From an uncultured Coriobacteriaceae bacterium (GTDB taxonomy: Bacteria; Actinomycetota; Coriobacteriia; Coriobacteriales; Atopobiaceae), in the NCBI GenBank assembly GCA_902779675.1, contig CACZCK010000003.1:1-64000 (forward strand): a stretch of 64,000 nucleotides of DNA, written 5' to 3'. The notes under the pieces are model-generated. The model ran no database searches. It was not told where the DNA came from and worked only from the letters and a program-made list of their open reading frames with translations. This document shows positions 16,948-27,003 of this stretch, in pieces; the stretch's first letter is position 1, and every line of letters begins with the position of its first letter. Made by a program: the position numbers and the translations under genes.

Positions 16948-19098
16948 CTACTGGTAGCAGCAGTAGCCGTCGGTCCAGGGTTCGGGGGCGGTCTGTTCGG
17001 TGGGGGTGTTCCAGCTGCTGTGCAGCAGGTCGCGCCAGGCGGTGTCGGTCATGCGGTCAGAGCTGGGCTGGACAAACTGGTAGAAGCTGTAGACGGGGCC
17101 GCTTGCCACGCGCAGCGAGCCGTCGACCGAGACCACAACGTACATGGTCCGTGCGTTGCCTGTTGCCAGCTCGAGGCAGTTGCTGTCGAACGTGGCCACG
17201 TCGACCACAACCGGCGCGGGGAACTGCCGGACATCAAGTGGCGTGTCCGTCCGCGCGGCCTCCTCCTCGTACACCTGCTTCCAGAAGTGTTCCAGCTGCA
17301 CGCCGATGCTGCGAATCAGCTCAAACTCCTCGTCGCTCGGCAGCGCGCCAGCCAACTCCTTGGCGGCGATGGTCGCCAGCTGTGCGGCAAGGTCCTTGAG
17401 GATGGCGAGGTCGTCCTTGTCCTGCTGCCGCAGCAGCCCAAACGTGTCGAGTCCCTGTGAGGTGGCATCGCACAGGCGTGCGAGGCGCGAGAACAGCAGT
17501 GGCTCCGGCTCGACGTAGCCGCGGTCATCGTCGCCTTGGGGTATGGGGCCGTCGCCTTCCGCCATCGCCTGCTTCGAGTAGAGCACCGTGTCGTGCTTGA
17601 GCTCGGTGTAGCTGCCCAAGAAGCCCTCGAGCTCCCGTCGCGTCCACTGCGCGGACTGCGCGAAGGGTGGGTAACCCTCGCCCTTGGGCGTGAGCAGTGG
17701 CATGAGGGTGGAGAGCCACTGGTTGTAGAGACTCGCCTGCCAGAAGGTATCGGTGAGCGCACTTGTCTTGTCGCGCAGCCCCTCTACGCTTTCTTCGTAG
17801 CCGCTTGGCGCGCCGAGTTCGTCGCGCACGATGGAAAGCGCCTCTTCCGACCCGAAGGCCGCCGGGATGTCGAGCGCGTCGGGTAGCGAGCGGCCCTCTA
17901 TAGTCATGAGCTTCTGGAAGATGGACGAGTCGACGGAGAAGCGCTGCCCCATGAAGCGGAAGCCCTTGCCCTGCTCGAGGTCCTTACCGTCTGAGCCGGG
18001 TAGCGAGTTGATCTGCGGGGCGGGCGTCTGACCGGTCAGCTGACGGTACGTCTGCCAGCCATCGTCGTTGCCGGCAAGCGAGGCACAGGTGGCGTCCTGG
18101 CCAAAGGCCTCTGCTACGACCGGCGCATACTCGTAGTAGCCATTGTCGTCACTCGAGCCCGCAAAGAAGCTGGTCACCAGGTAGATGGCCTCCCAGCACT
18201 CAAAGGCGTCGCCGGCCAGTGCGAGCGTCATGAGCGCCGCGCTGCGGTCGAGGTCCTCATTCTCCTGGTAGAAGCTCAGCTGCCCGTACCACATCATGGT
18301 GCGGAAGTAGCGCTCAAGGGTCTCGTCACCCTCGTAGTAGCCGCGCACGATGAACTGCGTGTAGTCGACGTCGGCGCCTGTCACCACGCTTGGTTCCTTG
18401 CCGGAGGCGCGCGTGATGCGGTCCAGCTCGTCGTTGATGTCGGCTGCGATGGATGCAGGGAGGCTCATCGAGGGGTCCATAAGCGCGCAGGCGACACCAA
18501 AGAAGACCATGTTGCGACGCGCGGCATCCTCCCACTCGCTGCCGGCCAGCTCACCGCGCTGGCGGGTGCTCTCCTCGAGCATGAGGGCGCTCATCTCGGC
18601 GAGGCGTTCGCTCAGCTCGCCCCGCTCCAGACCCTTGAGCAGGTACTGGAAATAGAGGTGGTAGGTGTGCATGAGGGAGTCGCACGTGACGAAGTTGGCG
18701 CGTTGGAGGTAGCGGTTCTCCTCGTAGATGGGGTAGAACTCGCTGTCCCAGCCGTTGCCGTTCACGCAGAAGCCGAGCTCCTGCAGCTTGGACCGCTGGG
18801 CGTCGGTGAGATAGAAGCTCTCTGGCACGCTCACGTTGGCCAGGCCGGGTTCGATATCGTAGGAGGGGGCGGCGGGGGAGGAGGGTGCCTCCTCGGCCTC
18901 GAGCGACGCATGCGAGAACAGGGAGGGACGGGCCGTTGTCGGCGCGCCTGCAGAGGCGGCGACCGACCCGCCAGAGGCCTGCGTGGCGGCTTCGCCTCCG
19001 CTTGATGCCTTGCCGCCACAGCCTGTCAGGGCAAGTCCGAGGCCGCCCTGGGCGGCAAGGAGCAGCGCTGTCCTTCTGGTGAATGTCGTTGGTAGCAT
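16948..19098 (-). CDS. Putative DUF3160-like lipoprotein with twin-arginine-type signal
   Basis: The protein has 716 residues. The N-terminus TFTRRTALLLAAQGGLGLALTGCGG has paired arginines (R8, R9), a hydrophobic core and a lipobox LTGC with the lipid-attachment cysteine at 27, suggesting a lipoprotein, possibly Tat-exported. A Ser/Ala/Pro-rich linker follows to about residue 65, then one large domain. The domain resembles DUF3160 proteins from memory (lines such as NFVTCDSLMHTYHLYFQYLLKGLE), with no assigned function. I chose the ATG at 19098 because AGAGAGG precedes it and the signal starts there. The first gene of a two-gene unit with 16365-16937. Confidence 0.75.
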   Translation of the reverse strand: MLPTTFTRRTALLLAAQGGLGLALTGCGGKASSGGEAATQASGGSVAASAGAPTTARPSLFSHASLEAEEAPSSPAAPSYDIEPGLANVSVPESFYLTDAQRSKLQELGFCVNGNGWDSEFYPIYEENRYLQRANFVTCDSLMHTYHLYFQYLLKGLERGELSERLAEMSALMLEESTRQRGELAGSEWEDAARRNMVFFGVACALMDPSMSLPASIAADINDELDRITRASGKEPSVVTGADVDYTQFIVRGYYEGDETLERYFRTMMWYGQLSFYQENEDLDRSAALMTLALAGDAFECWEAIYLVTSFFAGSSDDNGYYEYAPVVAEAFGQDATCASLAGNDDGWQTYRQLTGQTPAPQINSLPGSDGKDLEQGKGFRFMGQRFSVDSSIFQKLMTIEGRSLPDALDIPAAFGSEEALSIVRDELGAPSGYEESVEGLRDKTSALTDTFWQASLYNQWLSTLMPLLTPKGEGYPPFAQSAQWTRRELEGFLGSYTELKHDTVLYSKQAMAEGDGPIPQGDDDRGYVEPEPLLFSRLARLCDATSQGLDTFGLLRQQDKDDLAILKDLAAQLATIAAKELAGALPSDEEFELIRSIGVQLEHFWKQVYEEEAARTDTPLDVRQFPAPVVVDVATFDSNCLELATGNARTMYVVVSVDGSLRVASGPVYSFYQFVQPSSDRMTDTAWRDLLHSSWNTPTEQTAPEPWTDGYCCYQ

Positions 19099-19305
19099 GG
19101 TGACCTCTCTAGCAGAAGGGGCCGATATCGTGACCGCGCATCGAGGCAAGTCGTCTCAGTGTATCGCGACTGTGGCGCCCCTGCGCTCGTGCGCGCGCCA
19201 AATGGTCTGATACCCGTTGCCGCAGTTCGCATGACAGGCGCCCGCCTCACGCATGTGAAGTTCGGCGAGAGGGCTTACCTGCGCCACAAACGGCGCTCCA
19301 AGTGC

Positions 19306-19579
19306 TATCATCCCGTCCCAGAGCAATGACGGGGACGCGTCCTGGGGAGCGCCGCGGTCGACAGAGAGTGGGGGAGCTGAGAGCCCACGTCCGCGGTCCC
19401 TGGGGTATCACCCCTGAGCTGCAGCCCAAACGCGGGCGAGCCCGCAAGTAGACGCTGCCGGAGTGGCCGCCGACACAGGCCAGCCGAGTACTGCGGGTCT
19501 CCGCACGCTGGGTGGTACAAGCGAAGCTCTGCGTTCTACGTGTGCGCTTCGTCCCAGCAGGAGGGACGGGCGCATTTTT
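19306..19579 (+). promoter_or_regulatory. T-box riboswitch leader of ileS with terminator
   Basis: This leader senses uncharged tRNA and controls ileS. A -10-like TATCAT lies at 19306-19311. A structured stem region follows with a loop GGGGTATCACCCC in which ATC (19407-19409) would be the isoleucine specifier. The conserved T-box GCTGGGTGGTACAAGCG is at 19507-19523. A terminator follows: stem 19543-19555 with 19563-19574 and then TTTTT at 19575-19579. The T-box lies just before the terminator, as expected for antiterminator exchange. The whole 19099-19605 gap is explained mainly by this leader. Exact stem boundaries need folding. Confidence 0.87.
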
Positions 19580-19605
19580 CGTGCCCAAAGGCGAAAGGAT
19601 GTAAG

Positions 19606-22416
19606 GTGGCAAACGAGTACAAGCAGACCACGAACCTGCCCACCACGGGCTTCCCCATGAGGGGCAACCTGCCCCAGAACGAGCCCAAGCGCCTCAAGGC
19701 GTGGGACGAGGCGGGCGTCTACGATCTGGCACTCAAGAAGAACGCAGGGCATCCGCGCTTCGTGCTGCACGATGGCCCCCCGTATGCCAACGGCCCCATC
19801 CATCTGGGCCACGCGCAGAACAAGATCTCCAAGGACATCATCAACCGCTACTGGATGATGCAGGGTTATGAGGTTCCCTACGTGCCCGGCTGGGACTGCC
19901 ACGGCCTGCCCATCGAACACAAGGTCGAGGACATCGTGGGTGCCGAGAAGTTCCGCGAGCTGCCTACCGAGAAGATCCGCGAGCTGTGCCGCAAGATGGC
20001 CGTCGAGCAGGTCGACACGCAGCGTCAGGGCTTCAAGCGCCTGGGCGTGCTGGGCGAGTGGGACAACCCCTACCTCACCTACACCAACGACTATGACGCC
20101 ACCGACATCGAGATCTTCAAGGCCATCTTCGACAAGGGCGCCATCTACCGCGGCCGCAAGCCCGTGCATTGGTGCAGCCACTGCCACACCGCCCTTGCCG
20201 AGGCCGAGATCGAGTACGGCGACGAGGTAAGCCCCGCCATCTTCGTGCGCTTCGAGCTGACCACGGTTCCCGAGGGCCTCGAGGCTTGGGAGGGTCGCCT
20301 CGACGTGGCGATCTGGACCACCACACCGTGGACGCTGCCCGCCGACGACGCCGTGATCCTGCACCCCGAGGCTTCCTACGTGGCCGTCGAGCACGAGGGC
20401 CGCGCCTACATCTTTGCCGAGGCTCTGTGGGAGAAGTGCGCCGCCAAGTTTGGCTGGGAGGATGCCTGCCTGGTGTGTGGCGCCGATGGCCAGACCTGGC
20501 ACGCGACTGGCGCCGAGCTTGCCGAGAACCGCTACAAGCAGCCGATCTTCGGCGACCAGGGCGAAGAGGGCAAGTTCATCTACGCCGACTACGTGACCCT
20601 CGAGGACGGCACGGGCATCGTGCACTCGGCTCCCGGCCACGGCGTGGACGACTACCTGGCTGGCGTCAAGTTCGACGTGCCCGTGGTCATGCCCGTCGAT
20701 GACGACGGCCGCTTCTTCAAGGGCGAGGGCATGGGCACCGGCGGCCCCTTCAGCGGCATGGAGGTCAACGAGGCCAACCCCGTGATCATCAAGTGGCTGG
20801 AGGAGCGCGGCTCGCTGATCCTGCATGAGGACATGAGCCACAGCTACCCGCACTGCTGGCGCTGCAAGAACCCCGTCATCTTCCGCGCCACCAGCCAGTG
20901 GTTCGTCTCCATGGACGTGACCGGGCTGCGCAAGCGGGCGCTCGACGAGCTGCAGAAGGTGCGCTTCTACCCGGCGCACTCCGTCAACCGCATCGGTAGC
21001 ATGGTCGAGGGCCGTCCCGACTGGTGCATCTCCCGCCAGCGTAACTGGGGCGTGCCCATCCCGGCGTTCACCTGCCAGGACTGCGGCGAGACGGTCATGA
21101 ACGATGACACGCTCGATGCCGTCATCAAGCTGTTCCGCGAGCAGGGCTCCGATCACTGGTTCACCGATGACCCGGCTACCTACCTGGGCGATGCCTGCAC
21201 CTGCCCCAAGTGCGGCGGGCACCACCTCAAGGCCGACCGCGACATCCTGGACGTGTGGTGGGACTCCGGCGTGAGCCACACCGCCGTGTGCCGTCATCGC
21301 GACTACCTGGGCTTCCCGGCCGACGTCTACCTCGAGGGCTCCGACCAGCATCGCGGCTGGTTCATGAGCTCGCTGATGACTTCGGTGGGTGCCTACGACA
21401 AGGCGCCGTACAAGGCGGTCATCAGCCAGGGCTTCACGCTCGACGGTCAGGGCCGCAAGATGTCCAAGAGCCTGGGCAACGTGATCGATCCCAACAAGGA
21501 GTGCTCGACGCGTGGTGCCGATGTGCTGCGTCTGTGGGTCGCCTCGGTCGACACCTCGGTCGACGTGCCCTGCGACGGCGAGATTCTCGACCATGTTGGC
21601 GCAGCCTACCGTCGCTTCCGCAACAACTTCAAGTTCCTGCTCGGCGAGATCGAGGGGCAGTTCGACCCGGCCACCGACGCCGTCGCCGTTGCCGACCTGC
21701 TGCCGTACGATCGCCTGATGCTGGCCCGCATGTGCGAGGTGCACGAGCAGGTCAACGAGGCCTACCGCAGCTACCACTTCAACGCTGTGTACCGCACGCT
21801 CTACGACTTCGTGGTCACCGAGCTCTCCAACGGCTATCTCAACGCCACCAAGGACCGCGTCTACTGCGGTGGCAAGGACAGCCTCGAGCGCCGCAGCGCG
21901 CAGACGGTGTGGGCGGCCCTGCTCACCATGCTCGTGCACGACCTTCAGCCCATCCTGGTGTACACCTGCGACGAGGTGATGGCCTACCTGCCCGAGAGCA
22001 TGCGTGATGGCCAGACCTTCGCCGCCCTGCTCGACTGGTACGAGGCGCCCATGGCCGCCGACGAGTACGAGTCCCTGCTGCCCGCCTACCAGGCGCTGCT
22101 CGAGGCCCGTGCCGCCTTCACCAAGGCCTACGAGACGGCGCTTGCCGACGGCGAGGTCACCGAGAAGACCACGCAGGCCGCCGAGGCCCACCTCACTCTG
22201 CCCGAGGCTGCCTACGAGCTGCTGGGCGAGGGTCAGGTCGACCTTGCCGAGGTCTTCGTCTGCGCCAACGTAAAGACCGAGCGCGGCGAGGAGCTCGCAG
22301 CCCACGTGCACGCCGCCCATGGAGAGAAGTGCCCGCGCTGCTGGAACTGGCGCGAGCTGGGCGAGGACGGCCTGTGCGACCGCTGCCATGACGTCATGGC
22401 CAGCATCGAGGCATAG
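19606..22416 (+). CDS. ileS: Isoleucyl-tRNA synthetase
   Basis: IleRS charges tRNA-Ile. The 936-residue protein has a class I catalytic core with the HIGH-type motif PIHLGHAQN near residue 65 and KMSKS in GRKMSKSLGN near 618, an editing domain between them (TTTPWTLPADDA), and a C-terminal zinc finger CPRCWN...CDRCHD near 908-930. The GTG at 19606 follows AAAGGAT; homology to the family (YKQTTNLP) begins there, so upstream codons in frame are leader. It is controlled by the T-box just upstream. lspA starts 11 bases downstream, a neighbour pair seen in many bacteria. Confidence 0.97.
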   Translation: MANEYKQTTNLPTTGFPMRGNLPQNEPKRLKAWDEAGVYDLALKKNAGHPRFVLHDGPPYANGPIHLGHAQNKISKDIINRYWMMQGYEVPYVPGWDCHGLPIEHKVEDIVGAEKFRELPTEKIRELCRKMAVEQVDTQRQGFKRLGVLGEWDNPYLTYTNDYDATDIEIFKAIFDKGAIYRGRKPVHWCSHCHTALAEAEIEYGDEVSPAIFVRFELTTVPEGLEAWEGRLDVAIWTTTPWTLPADDAVILHPEASYVAVEHEGRAYIFAEALWEKCAAKFGWEDACLVCGADGQTWHATGAELAENRYKQPIFGDQGEEGKFIYADYVTLEDGTGIVHSAPGHGVDDYLAGVKFDVPVVMPVDDDGRFFKGEGMGTGGPFSGMEVNEANPVIIKWLEERGSLILHEDMSHSYPHCWRCKNPVIFRATSQWFVSMDVTGLRKRALDELQKVRFYPAHSVNRIGSMVEGRPDWCISRQRNWGVPIPAFTCQDCGETVMNDDTLDAVIKLFREQGSDHWFTDDPATYLGDACTCPKCGGHHLKADRDILDVWWDSGVSHTAVCRHRDYLGFPADVYLEGSDQHRGWFMSSLMTSVGAYDKAPYKAVISQGFTLDGQGRKMSKSLGNVIDPNKECSTRGADVLRLWVASVDTSVDVPCDGEILDHVGAAYRRFRNNFKFLLGEIEGQFDPATDAVAVADLLPYDRLMLARMCEVHEQVNEAYRSYHFNAVYRTLYDFVVTELSNGYLNATKDRVYCGGKDSLERRSAQTVWAALLTMLVHDLQPILVYTCDEVMAYLPESMRDGQTFAALLDWYEAPMAADEYESLLPAYQALLEARAAFTKAYETALADGEVTEKTTQAAEAHLTLPEAAYELLGEGQVDLAEVFVCANVKTERGEELAAHVHAAHGEKCPRCWNWRELGEDGLCDRCHDVMASIEA

Positions 22417-22427
22417 GAGCGAGGAAC

Positions 22428-22958
22428 GTGCAGCTACGTGACGGCATATCGGGCCGCGGCGCGAGCGTGGTGGCGTTCTGGTTCACGGTCATCCTGGCGG
22501 TGATCGCGGACCAGGCCACCAAGGTCGCGGTGCGACACCTCATGCCCCTGGGCTCTCCCTCGCGCACGCTGATTCCGGGTGTGCTCGACCTCTATCGTGT
22601 GGAGAACACCGGAGCGGCGTTCAGCATCGGTAAAGGCGCCCCCTGGCTGTTCGTGGCCTGTGCGGTGGTGGCGTTCGTGGTTGCCTGCACCATGGTGTGG
22701 CGCTACGACCTGCCCAAGTCACTGGTGCTCTCGCTGGGATGTGTGGCCGGTGGCGGTGTGGGCAACATGATCGACCGCCTTGCGACGGGCTCGGTGACCG
22801 ACTTTCTGGCCACCTCGTTCATCGACTTTCCGGTGTTCAACGTCGCCGATATCTTTGTGACCTGCGGCGTCGTGGTCAGCATGGTCCTGTACCTGCGTTG
22901 GGAAGCCACCGAGGGCATCGGCGATGCCCCCGACGCAGGTGGGCATGACCATGCCTGA
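22428..22958 (+). CDS. lspA: Lipoprotein signal peptidase
   Basis: Signal peptidase II cleaves prolipoproteins in the membrane. The 176-residue protein has four hydrophobic segments (about 15-33, 70-92, 97-115, 137-157). The two catalytic aspartates are D116 in NMIDR and D141 in FNVADIFV, with the conserved NTGAAFS near residue 60. The GTG start has GGAGCGAGG just upstream. Its 3' end overlaps the next gene by 8 bases. Its substrates would include the lipoprotein at 16948. Confidence 0.97.
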   Translation: MQLRDGISGRGASVVAFWFTVILAVIADQATKVAVRHLMPLGSPSRTLIPGVLDLYRVENTGAAFSIGKGAPWLFVACAVVAFVVACTMVWRYDLPKSLVLSLGCVAGGGVGNMIDRLATGSVTDFLATSFIDFPVFNVADIFVTCGVVVSMVLYLRWEATEGIGDAPDAGGHDHA

Positions 22959-23967
22959 ACTCGTGCGTGACCTTCTTGTCGACCCGAGTGGCGACGGCAT
23001 GCGGCTCGACGCCTTCCTGGCGCGGGCGGAAGGCATGCCGTCGCGCTCTGCATGCGCGCGCCTGGTGGAAGAGGGGGCCGTGACCATCAATGGCACCAGC
23101 GCCACCTCTAAGTCGGAGCGCGTGATGCTCGGCGACCGCCTGCAGGTGACGCTTCCCGAGCCTGAACCCGAGACGGGCGTCCTGCGCCCCAATCCCGACA
23201 TCCCGCTGGACATCCGCTACGAGGACGACTACCTGATCGTCTTGTCAAAGCAAGCGGGACTGGTATGCCACCCGAGCCCGGGCCATGTGGACGACACGCT
23301 GGCCAATGCGCTCGTGGCGCATTGCGGCTACGCCCACCTGGGCATGCTGCAGGGAGAGGATCGGCCGGGCATTGTCCACCGCCTCGACATGGAGACCTCG
23401 GGCCTCATGCTTGCCGCCAAGGATGACGAAACCCAGCGCGCGCTGCAGGACCTCATCCGCCTGCGCACGCTGGACCGCCGCTACATCACGTTGGTGCACG
23501 GCTACGTGGCCGCTGACGAGGGGACCATCACCACCGGCATCGCGCGCAGTCGCCGCGACCGCCTGCGCATGGCCGTGTCGGACGACCCGCTGGCGCGTGA
23601 GGCCATTACCACCTTTCGCGTACTGGAGCGCTTTGAGGCGGGCAGGTTCGACGAGGGGTACACGTTGGTCGAGTGCCATCTGTACACGGGTCGTACGCAT
23701 CAGATTCGCGTGCATATGCGTCATGTCAACCACGCCTGCGTGGGCGACCCGCTCTACGGCCGTGGAGACGACCGCGCCAACCATGGGCTGCGCCGCCAGT
23801 TCTTGCACTCGTGGAGCGTGATGTTTGACCATCCCGTGACGGGGGAGTGCGTCTCGTGCAGAGACACCCTTCCCGACGATCTGCTGGGTATACTTGGAGA
23901 GCTGGGACCAGCGTCAATGGGACGCACTGCCGCGGGAGACGAGATCTGCCCGCAGCTCGGCGTCTGA
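22951..23967 (+). CDS. RluA/RluD family pseudouridine synthase
   Basis: This enzyme isomerises uridines in rRNA; RluD-type members act on 23S rRNA. The roughly 338-residue protein has an S4 RNA-binding domain (about 15-75) and a catalytic domain with HRLDMETSG, where D146 is the catalytic aspartate, followed by the RYITLVHG and GRTHQIRVHM motifs. Two in-frame ATGs (22945 and 22951) are possible; AGGTGGG is best spaced for 22951. The overlap with lspA indicates coupling. The lspA-rluD order is common in Gram-positive bacteria. The exact target site is not predictable. Confidence 0.93.
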   Translation: MPELVRDLLVDPSGDGMRLDAFLARAEGMPSRSACARLVEEGAVTINGTSATSKSERVMLGDRLQVTLPEPEPETGVLRPNPDIPLDIRYEDDYLIVLSKQAGLVCHPSPGHVDDTLANALVAHCGYAHLGMLQGEDRPGIVHRLDMETSGLMLAAKDDETQRALQDLIRLRTLDRRYITLVHGYVAADEGTITTGIARSRRDRLRMAVSDDPLAREAITTFRVLERFEAGRFDEGYTLVECHLYTGRTHQIRVHMRHVNHACVGDPLYGRGDDRANHGLRRQFLHSWSVMFDHPVTGECVSCRDTLPDDLLGILGELGPASMGRTAAGDEICPQLGV

Positions 23968-23991
23968 CGCAGCAACGAGGAGGACCGTCCC

Positions 23992-25281
23992 TTGGAGTTC
24001 AGTCTGCTGGGCACCCCGCCCATCGTCACGTTCAACAATCTCATCGGCCTGCTGTTTGGCGTGGCGTACTTCTACCAGATGGTCTACATCGTCATCAGCC
24101 TGCTGCGTGGCAACGTCAAGCTGCCCAAGGCCAAGGTGCGCCATCGCTACGCGTACTTCATTGCCGCGCACAACGAGGAGGCTGTCATCGCCAATCTCGT
24201 GGAGTCCATCCTCACGCAAAACTACCCGCGTGAGCTGATCGACTGCTTCGTGGTGGCCGACGCCTGTACCGACGAGACGGCAGCCCGCGCGCGCGAAGCC
24301 GGCGCCATCGTCTACGAGCGCAACGACCTCGCCCGCAAGGGCAAGAGCTGGGTCATGGACTACGGCTTCGACCGGATTCTCAACGAGTACGGTGACATCT
24401 ACGAGGCGTTCTTCGTCATGGATGCCGACAACGTCCTCTCGCCCGACTACACCGAGATCATGAACGACGCCTTCGACGCTGGCTATCTGGTGTGCACGAG
24501 CTACCGCAATTCCAAGAACTTCGACTCCAGCTGGGTGAGTGCAGGCAATGCCCTGTGGTACATCCGCGAGGCGCGCTTCCTCAACAACGTGCGCATGATG
24601 AACGGCACGAGCTGCGCCATCTCGGGCTCGGGTTGGTTGGTCTCGTCCAAGATTATCCGTGGCATGCACGGCTGGGACTTCCACACCCTCACCGAGGACA
24701 TCCAGTTCTCCACGTTCTGCAGCGTCCACAACATCCAGATCGGCTACGCGCCCGCCGAGTTCTTTGACGAGCAGCCGGTCACCTTCCATGCCTCGTGGGT
24801 ACAGCGCATGCGCTGGACCAAGGGCTTCTACCAGATCTTCTTTAGCTACGGCACCGACCTCGTCAAGGCAGTGGCATCGGGGCGTTTTGCGGCCTACGAC
24901 ATGCTGATGACCATCGCGCCCGGCATCCTGCTCACGCTGCTGTCGGCGTTCGTCAACTTCTCCTACTTGGTCATCGGGTCGATGAGCCATGGCTTTATCG
25001 CCACCGCCTCGGAGCTGAGCATGGCCACCGGCTCGCTGGTGATGCTGGTGATTGGCGCCTACCTCACCTTCTTCTTCATGGGGCTGCTCACCACCATCGT
25101 CGAGCGCAAGCACATCCATGCGCGCAAGCGGCGCATCGTCTCCAATCTGTTCACGTTCCCGCTGTTCATGCTCACCTACGTGCCCATTGGCATCGCTGCC
25201 TTCTTCAAGAAGGTCGAGTGGGTGCCCACCAAGCACGATATCGCCGTCAAGTTCGACGAGGTGGTCAACGCGGGGGAGTAG
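23992..25281 (+). CDS. Processive-type membrane glycosyltransferase, family 2
   Basis: The 429-residue protein has an N-terminal membrane segment (about 14-38), a cytosolic GT-A domain (about 50-290) and three C-terminal membrane segments (about 300-405). Its motifs are those of processive GT2 enzymes such as cellulose, hyaluronan or poly-N-acetylglucosamine synthases: D144-x-D146 in MDADN, D236 in TEDIQF, and Q271-R-M-R-W275. The sugar is not predictable. A TTG start follows GAGGAGGA about 7 bases upstream. It stands 24 bases after the pseudouridine synthase gene with no partner exporter or c-di-GMP-binding domain nearby. Confidence 0.9.
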   Translation: MEFSLLGTPPIVTFNNLIGLLFGVAYFYQMVYIVISLLRGNVKLPKAKVRHRYAYFIAAHNEEAVIANLVESILTQNYPRELIDCFVVADACTDETAARAREAGAIVYERNDLARKGKSWVMDYGFDRILNEYGDIYEAFFVMDADNVLSPDYTEIMNDAFDAGYLVCTSYRNSKNFDSSWVSAGNALWYIREARFLNNVRMMNGTSCAISGSGWLVSSKIIRGMHGWDFHTLTEDIQFSTFCSVHNIQIGYAPAEFFDEQPVTFHASWVQRMRWTKGFYQIFFSYGTDLVKAVASGRFAAYDMLMTIAPGILLTLLSAFVNFSYLVIGSMSHGFIATASELSMATGSLVMLVIGAYLTFFFMGLLTTIVERKHIHARKRRIVSNLFTFPLFMLTYVPIGIAAFFKKVEWVPTKHDIAVKFDEVVNAGE

Positions 25282-25388
25282 CGCCGGGACCTTCGGGACT
25301 ACGCGGCCGGCGCCGTTGGCGTGAGCCGTGCAGAGGGCGTGCGCGCATCCTTAGGTGCGGCTCTGTTGGAGTCGTGAACATTGGCTCT

Positions 25389-25420
25389 TTGACGACCTGT
25401 CATTCATTGTCTGATACAAT
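25389..25420 (+). promoter_or_regulatory. Candidate promoter of guaB
   Basis: TTGACG (25389-25394) and TGATACAAT (TACAAT 25415-25420) lie about 65 bases before guaB. The spacing is 18-20 bases depending on the -10 chosen, longer than ideal. Confidence 0.4.
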
Positions 25421-25485
25421 CTTGCCAATTTATTCGGTGAGACGGCGATGTTTGACGGCAAGCGGCGTTTTCTAAGGAGAACTGC

Positions 25486-27003
25486 ATGGCAACCTTCTTT
25501 GAGGGCGAGTCCCACACCTTTTCCGAGTACCTCCTCGTACCTGGCTATTCCTCTGCTCAGAACATTCCGGCGAACGTCTCTCTGAAGACGCCGCTCGTCA
25601 AGTTCAAGAAGGGCGAGCAGAGCCCCATCATGCTCAACATCCCCATGGTCTCGGCCATCATGCAGTCGGTCTCGGGCACGAGGCTGGCCATCGCGCTGGC
25701 CCAGCAGGGCGGCGTGTCGTTCATCTACGGCTCGCAGTCCGCCGAGGACGAGGCGGCCATGGTGCGCGAGGTCAAGACCTATAAGGCGGGCTTTGTGGTC
25801 TCCGACTCCACGCTCACTCCCGACATGACGCTCTCTGACGTTCTGGAGCTCGTTGAGCGCACCGGTCACTCCACCATGCCCGTCACCGCCGACGGCACCC
25901 CCACGGGCCAGTTCCGCGGCATCGTGACCAGCCGCGACTACCGCGTCTCGCGCGACGACCCGCGCAAGCTCGTCAAGGACTTCATGACCCCCGCGGACCG
26001 CTGCATCGTGGCCAACGAGAAGACCACCCTCAAGCAGGCCAACGACATCATCTGGGAGCACAAGCTCAACGTGCTGCCCATTGTCAGCGCCAAGGGCAAC
26101 CTGGTGTCTCTCGTCTTCCGCAAGGACTATGACTCTCACAAGTCGCGCCCAGACGAGCTGCTCGACGAGCACAAGCGCTACATCGTTGGCGCGGGCATCA
26201 ACACCCGCGACTTTGCCGAGCGTGTGCCGATGCTGCTCGAGGCCGGTGCCGATGTGCTGTGCATAGACTCCTCCGAGGGCTACTCCGAGTGGCAGAAGCT
26301 CACCATCGACTGGATCCGCGAGCACTACGGCGACAGCGTCAAGGTGGGCGCCGGCAACGTGGTCGATGCCGAGGGCTTCCGCTATCTGGCCGAGTGCGGC
26401 GCCGACTTTGTCAAGGTTGGCATCGGCGGCGGCTCCATCTGCATCACCCGCGAGCAGAAGGGCATCGGCCGAGGCCAGGCCTCCGCGCTCATCGACGTGT
26501 GTGCCGAGCGCGACCGCTACTTCGAGGAGACCGGCGTGTACGTGCCGGTGTGCTCCGACGGCGGCATCGTCTACGACTACCATATGACGCTCGCTTTGGC
26601 CATGGGCGCCGACTTCCTCATGCTGGGCCGCTACTTTGCCCGCTTTGACGAGAGCCCCACGCGTCGCCTTTCGGTCAACGGCTCCTACGTCAAGGAGTAC
26701 TGGGGCGAGGGCTCGGCGCGCGCCCGCAACTGGCAGCGCTACGATCTGGGCGGCAAGAAGGCCCTCACCTTTGTGGAGGGCGTCGACTCCTACGTGCCCT
26801 ACGCCGGCCCGCTCAAGGAGAACGTGGAGGCCTCGCTCACCAAGGTCGTGCACACCATGTGCAACTGCGGCGCGCTCGACCTGCCGGAGCTGCGCGAGAA
26901 GGCCAAGCTCACGCTGGTCTCTGCCACCTCGCTAGTTGAGGGCGGCGCGCACGACGTCATGCTCAAGGACTCCAACCCCGACGGCCTGAACTTCCACGCC
27001 TAG
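25486..27003 (+). CDS. guaB: IMP dehydrogenase
   Basis: IMP dehydrogenase oxidises IMP to XMP with NAD, the committed step to GMP. The 505-residue protein is a TIM barrel with an inserted CBS-domain pair (about 95-210). The catalytic loop [17 protein letters not shown] contains nucleophile C319; the preceding [11 protein letters not shown] and the SDGG phosphate-binding motif (VPVCSDGGI) are present. The ATG follows AAGGAGAAC. It is flanked by a promoter-like region and by a 3' hairpin (27050-27088) without a T tract, and appears to be a single-gene unit. Confidence 0.95.
   Translation: MATFFEGESHTFSEYLLVPGYSSAQNIPANVSLKTPLVKFKKGEQSPIMLNIPMVSAIMQSVSGTRLAIALAQQGGVSFIYGSQSAEDEAAMVREVKTYKAGFVVSDSTLTPDMTLSDVLELVERTGHSTMPVTADGTPTGQFRGIVTSRDYRVSRDDPRKLVKDFMTPADRCIVANEKTTLKQANDIIWEHKLNVLPIVSAKGNLVSLVFRKDYDSHKSRPDELLDEHKRYIVGAGINTRDFAERVPMLLEAGADVLCIDSSEGYSEWQKLTIDWIREHYGDSVKVGAGNVVDAEGFRYLAECGADFVKVGIGGGSICITREQKGIGRGQASALIDVCAERDRYFEETGVYVPVCSDGGIVYDYHMTLALAMGADFLMLGRYFARFDESPTRRLSVNGSYVKEYWGEGSARARNWQRYDLGGKKALTFVEGVDSYVPYAGPLKENVEASLTKVVHTMCNCGALDLPELREKAKLTLVSATSLVEGGAHDVMLKDSNPDGLNFHA

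Noticed and set aside
19408..22389. A 993-codon minus-strand frame opposite ileS
   Set aside because: It is the antisense shadow of a complete ileS gene and would also have to cross the T-box leader.
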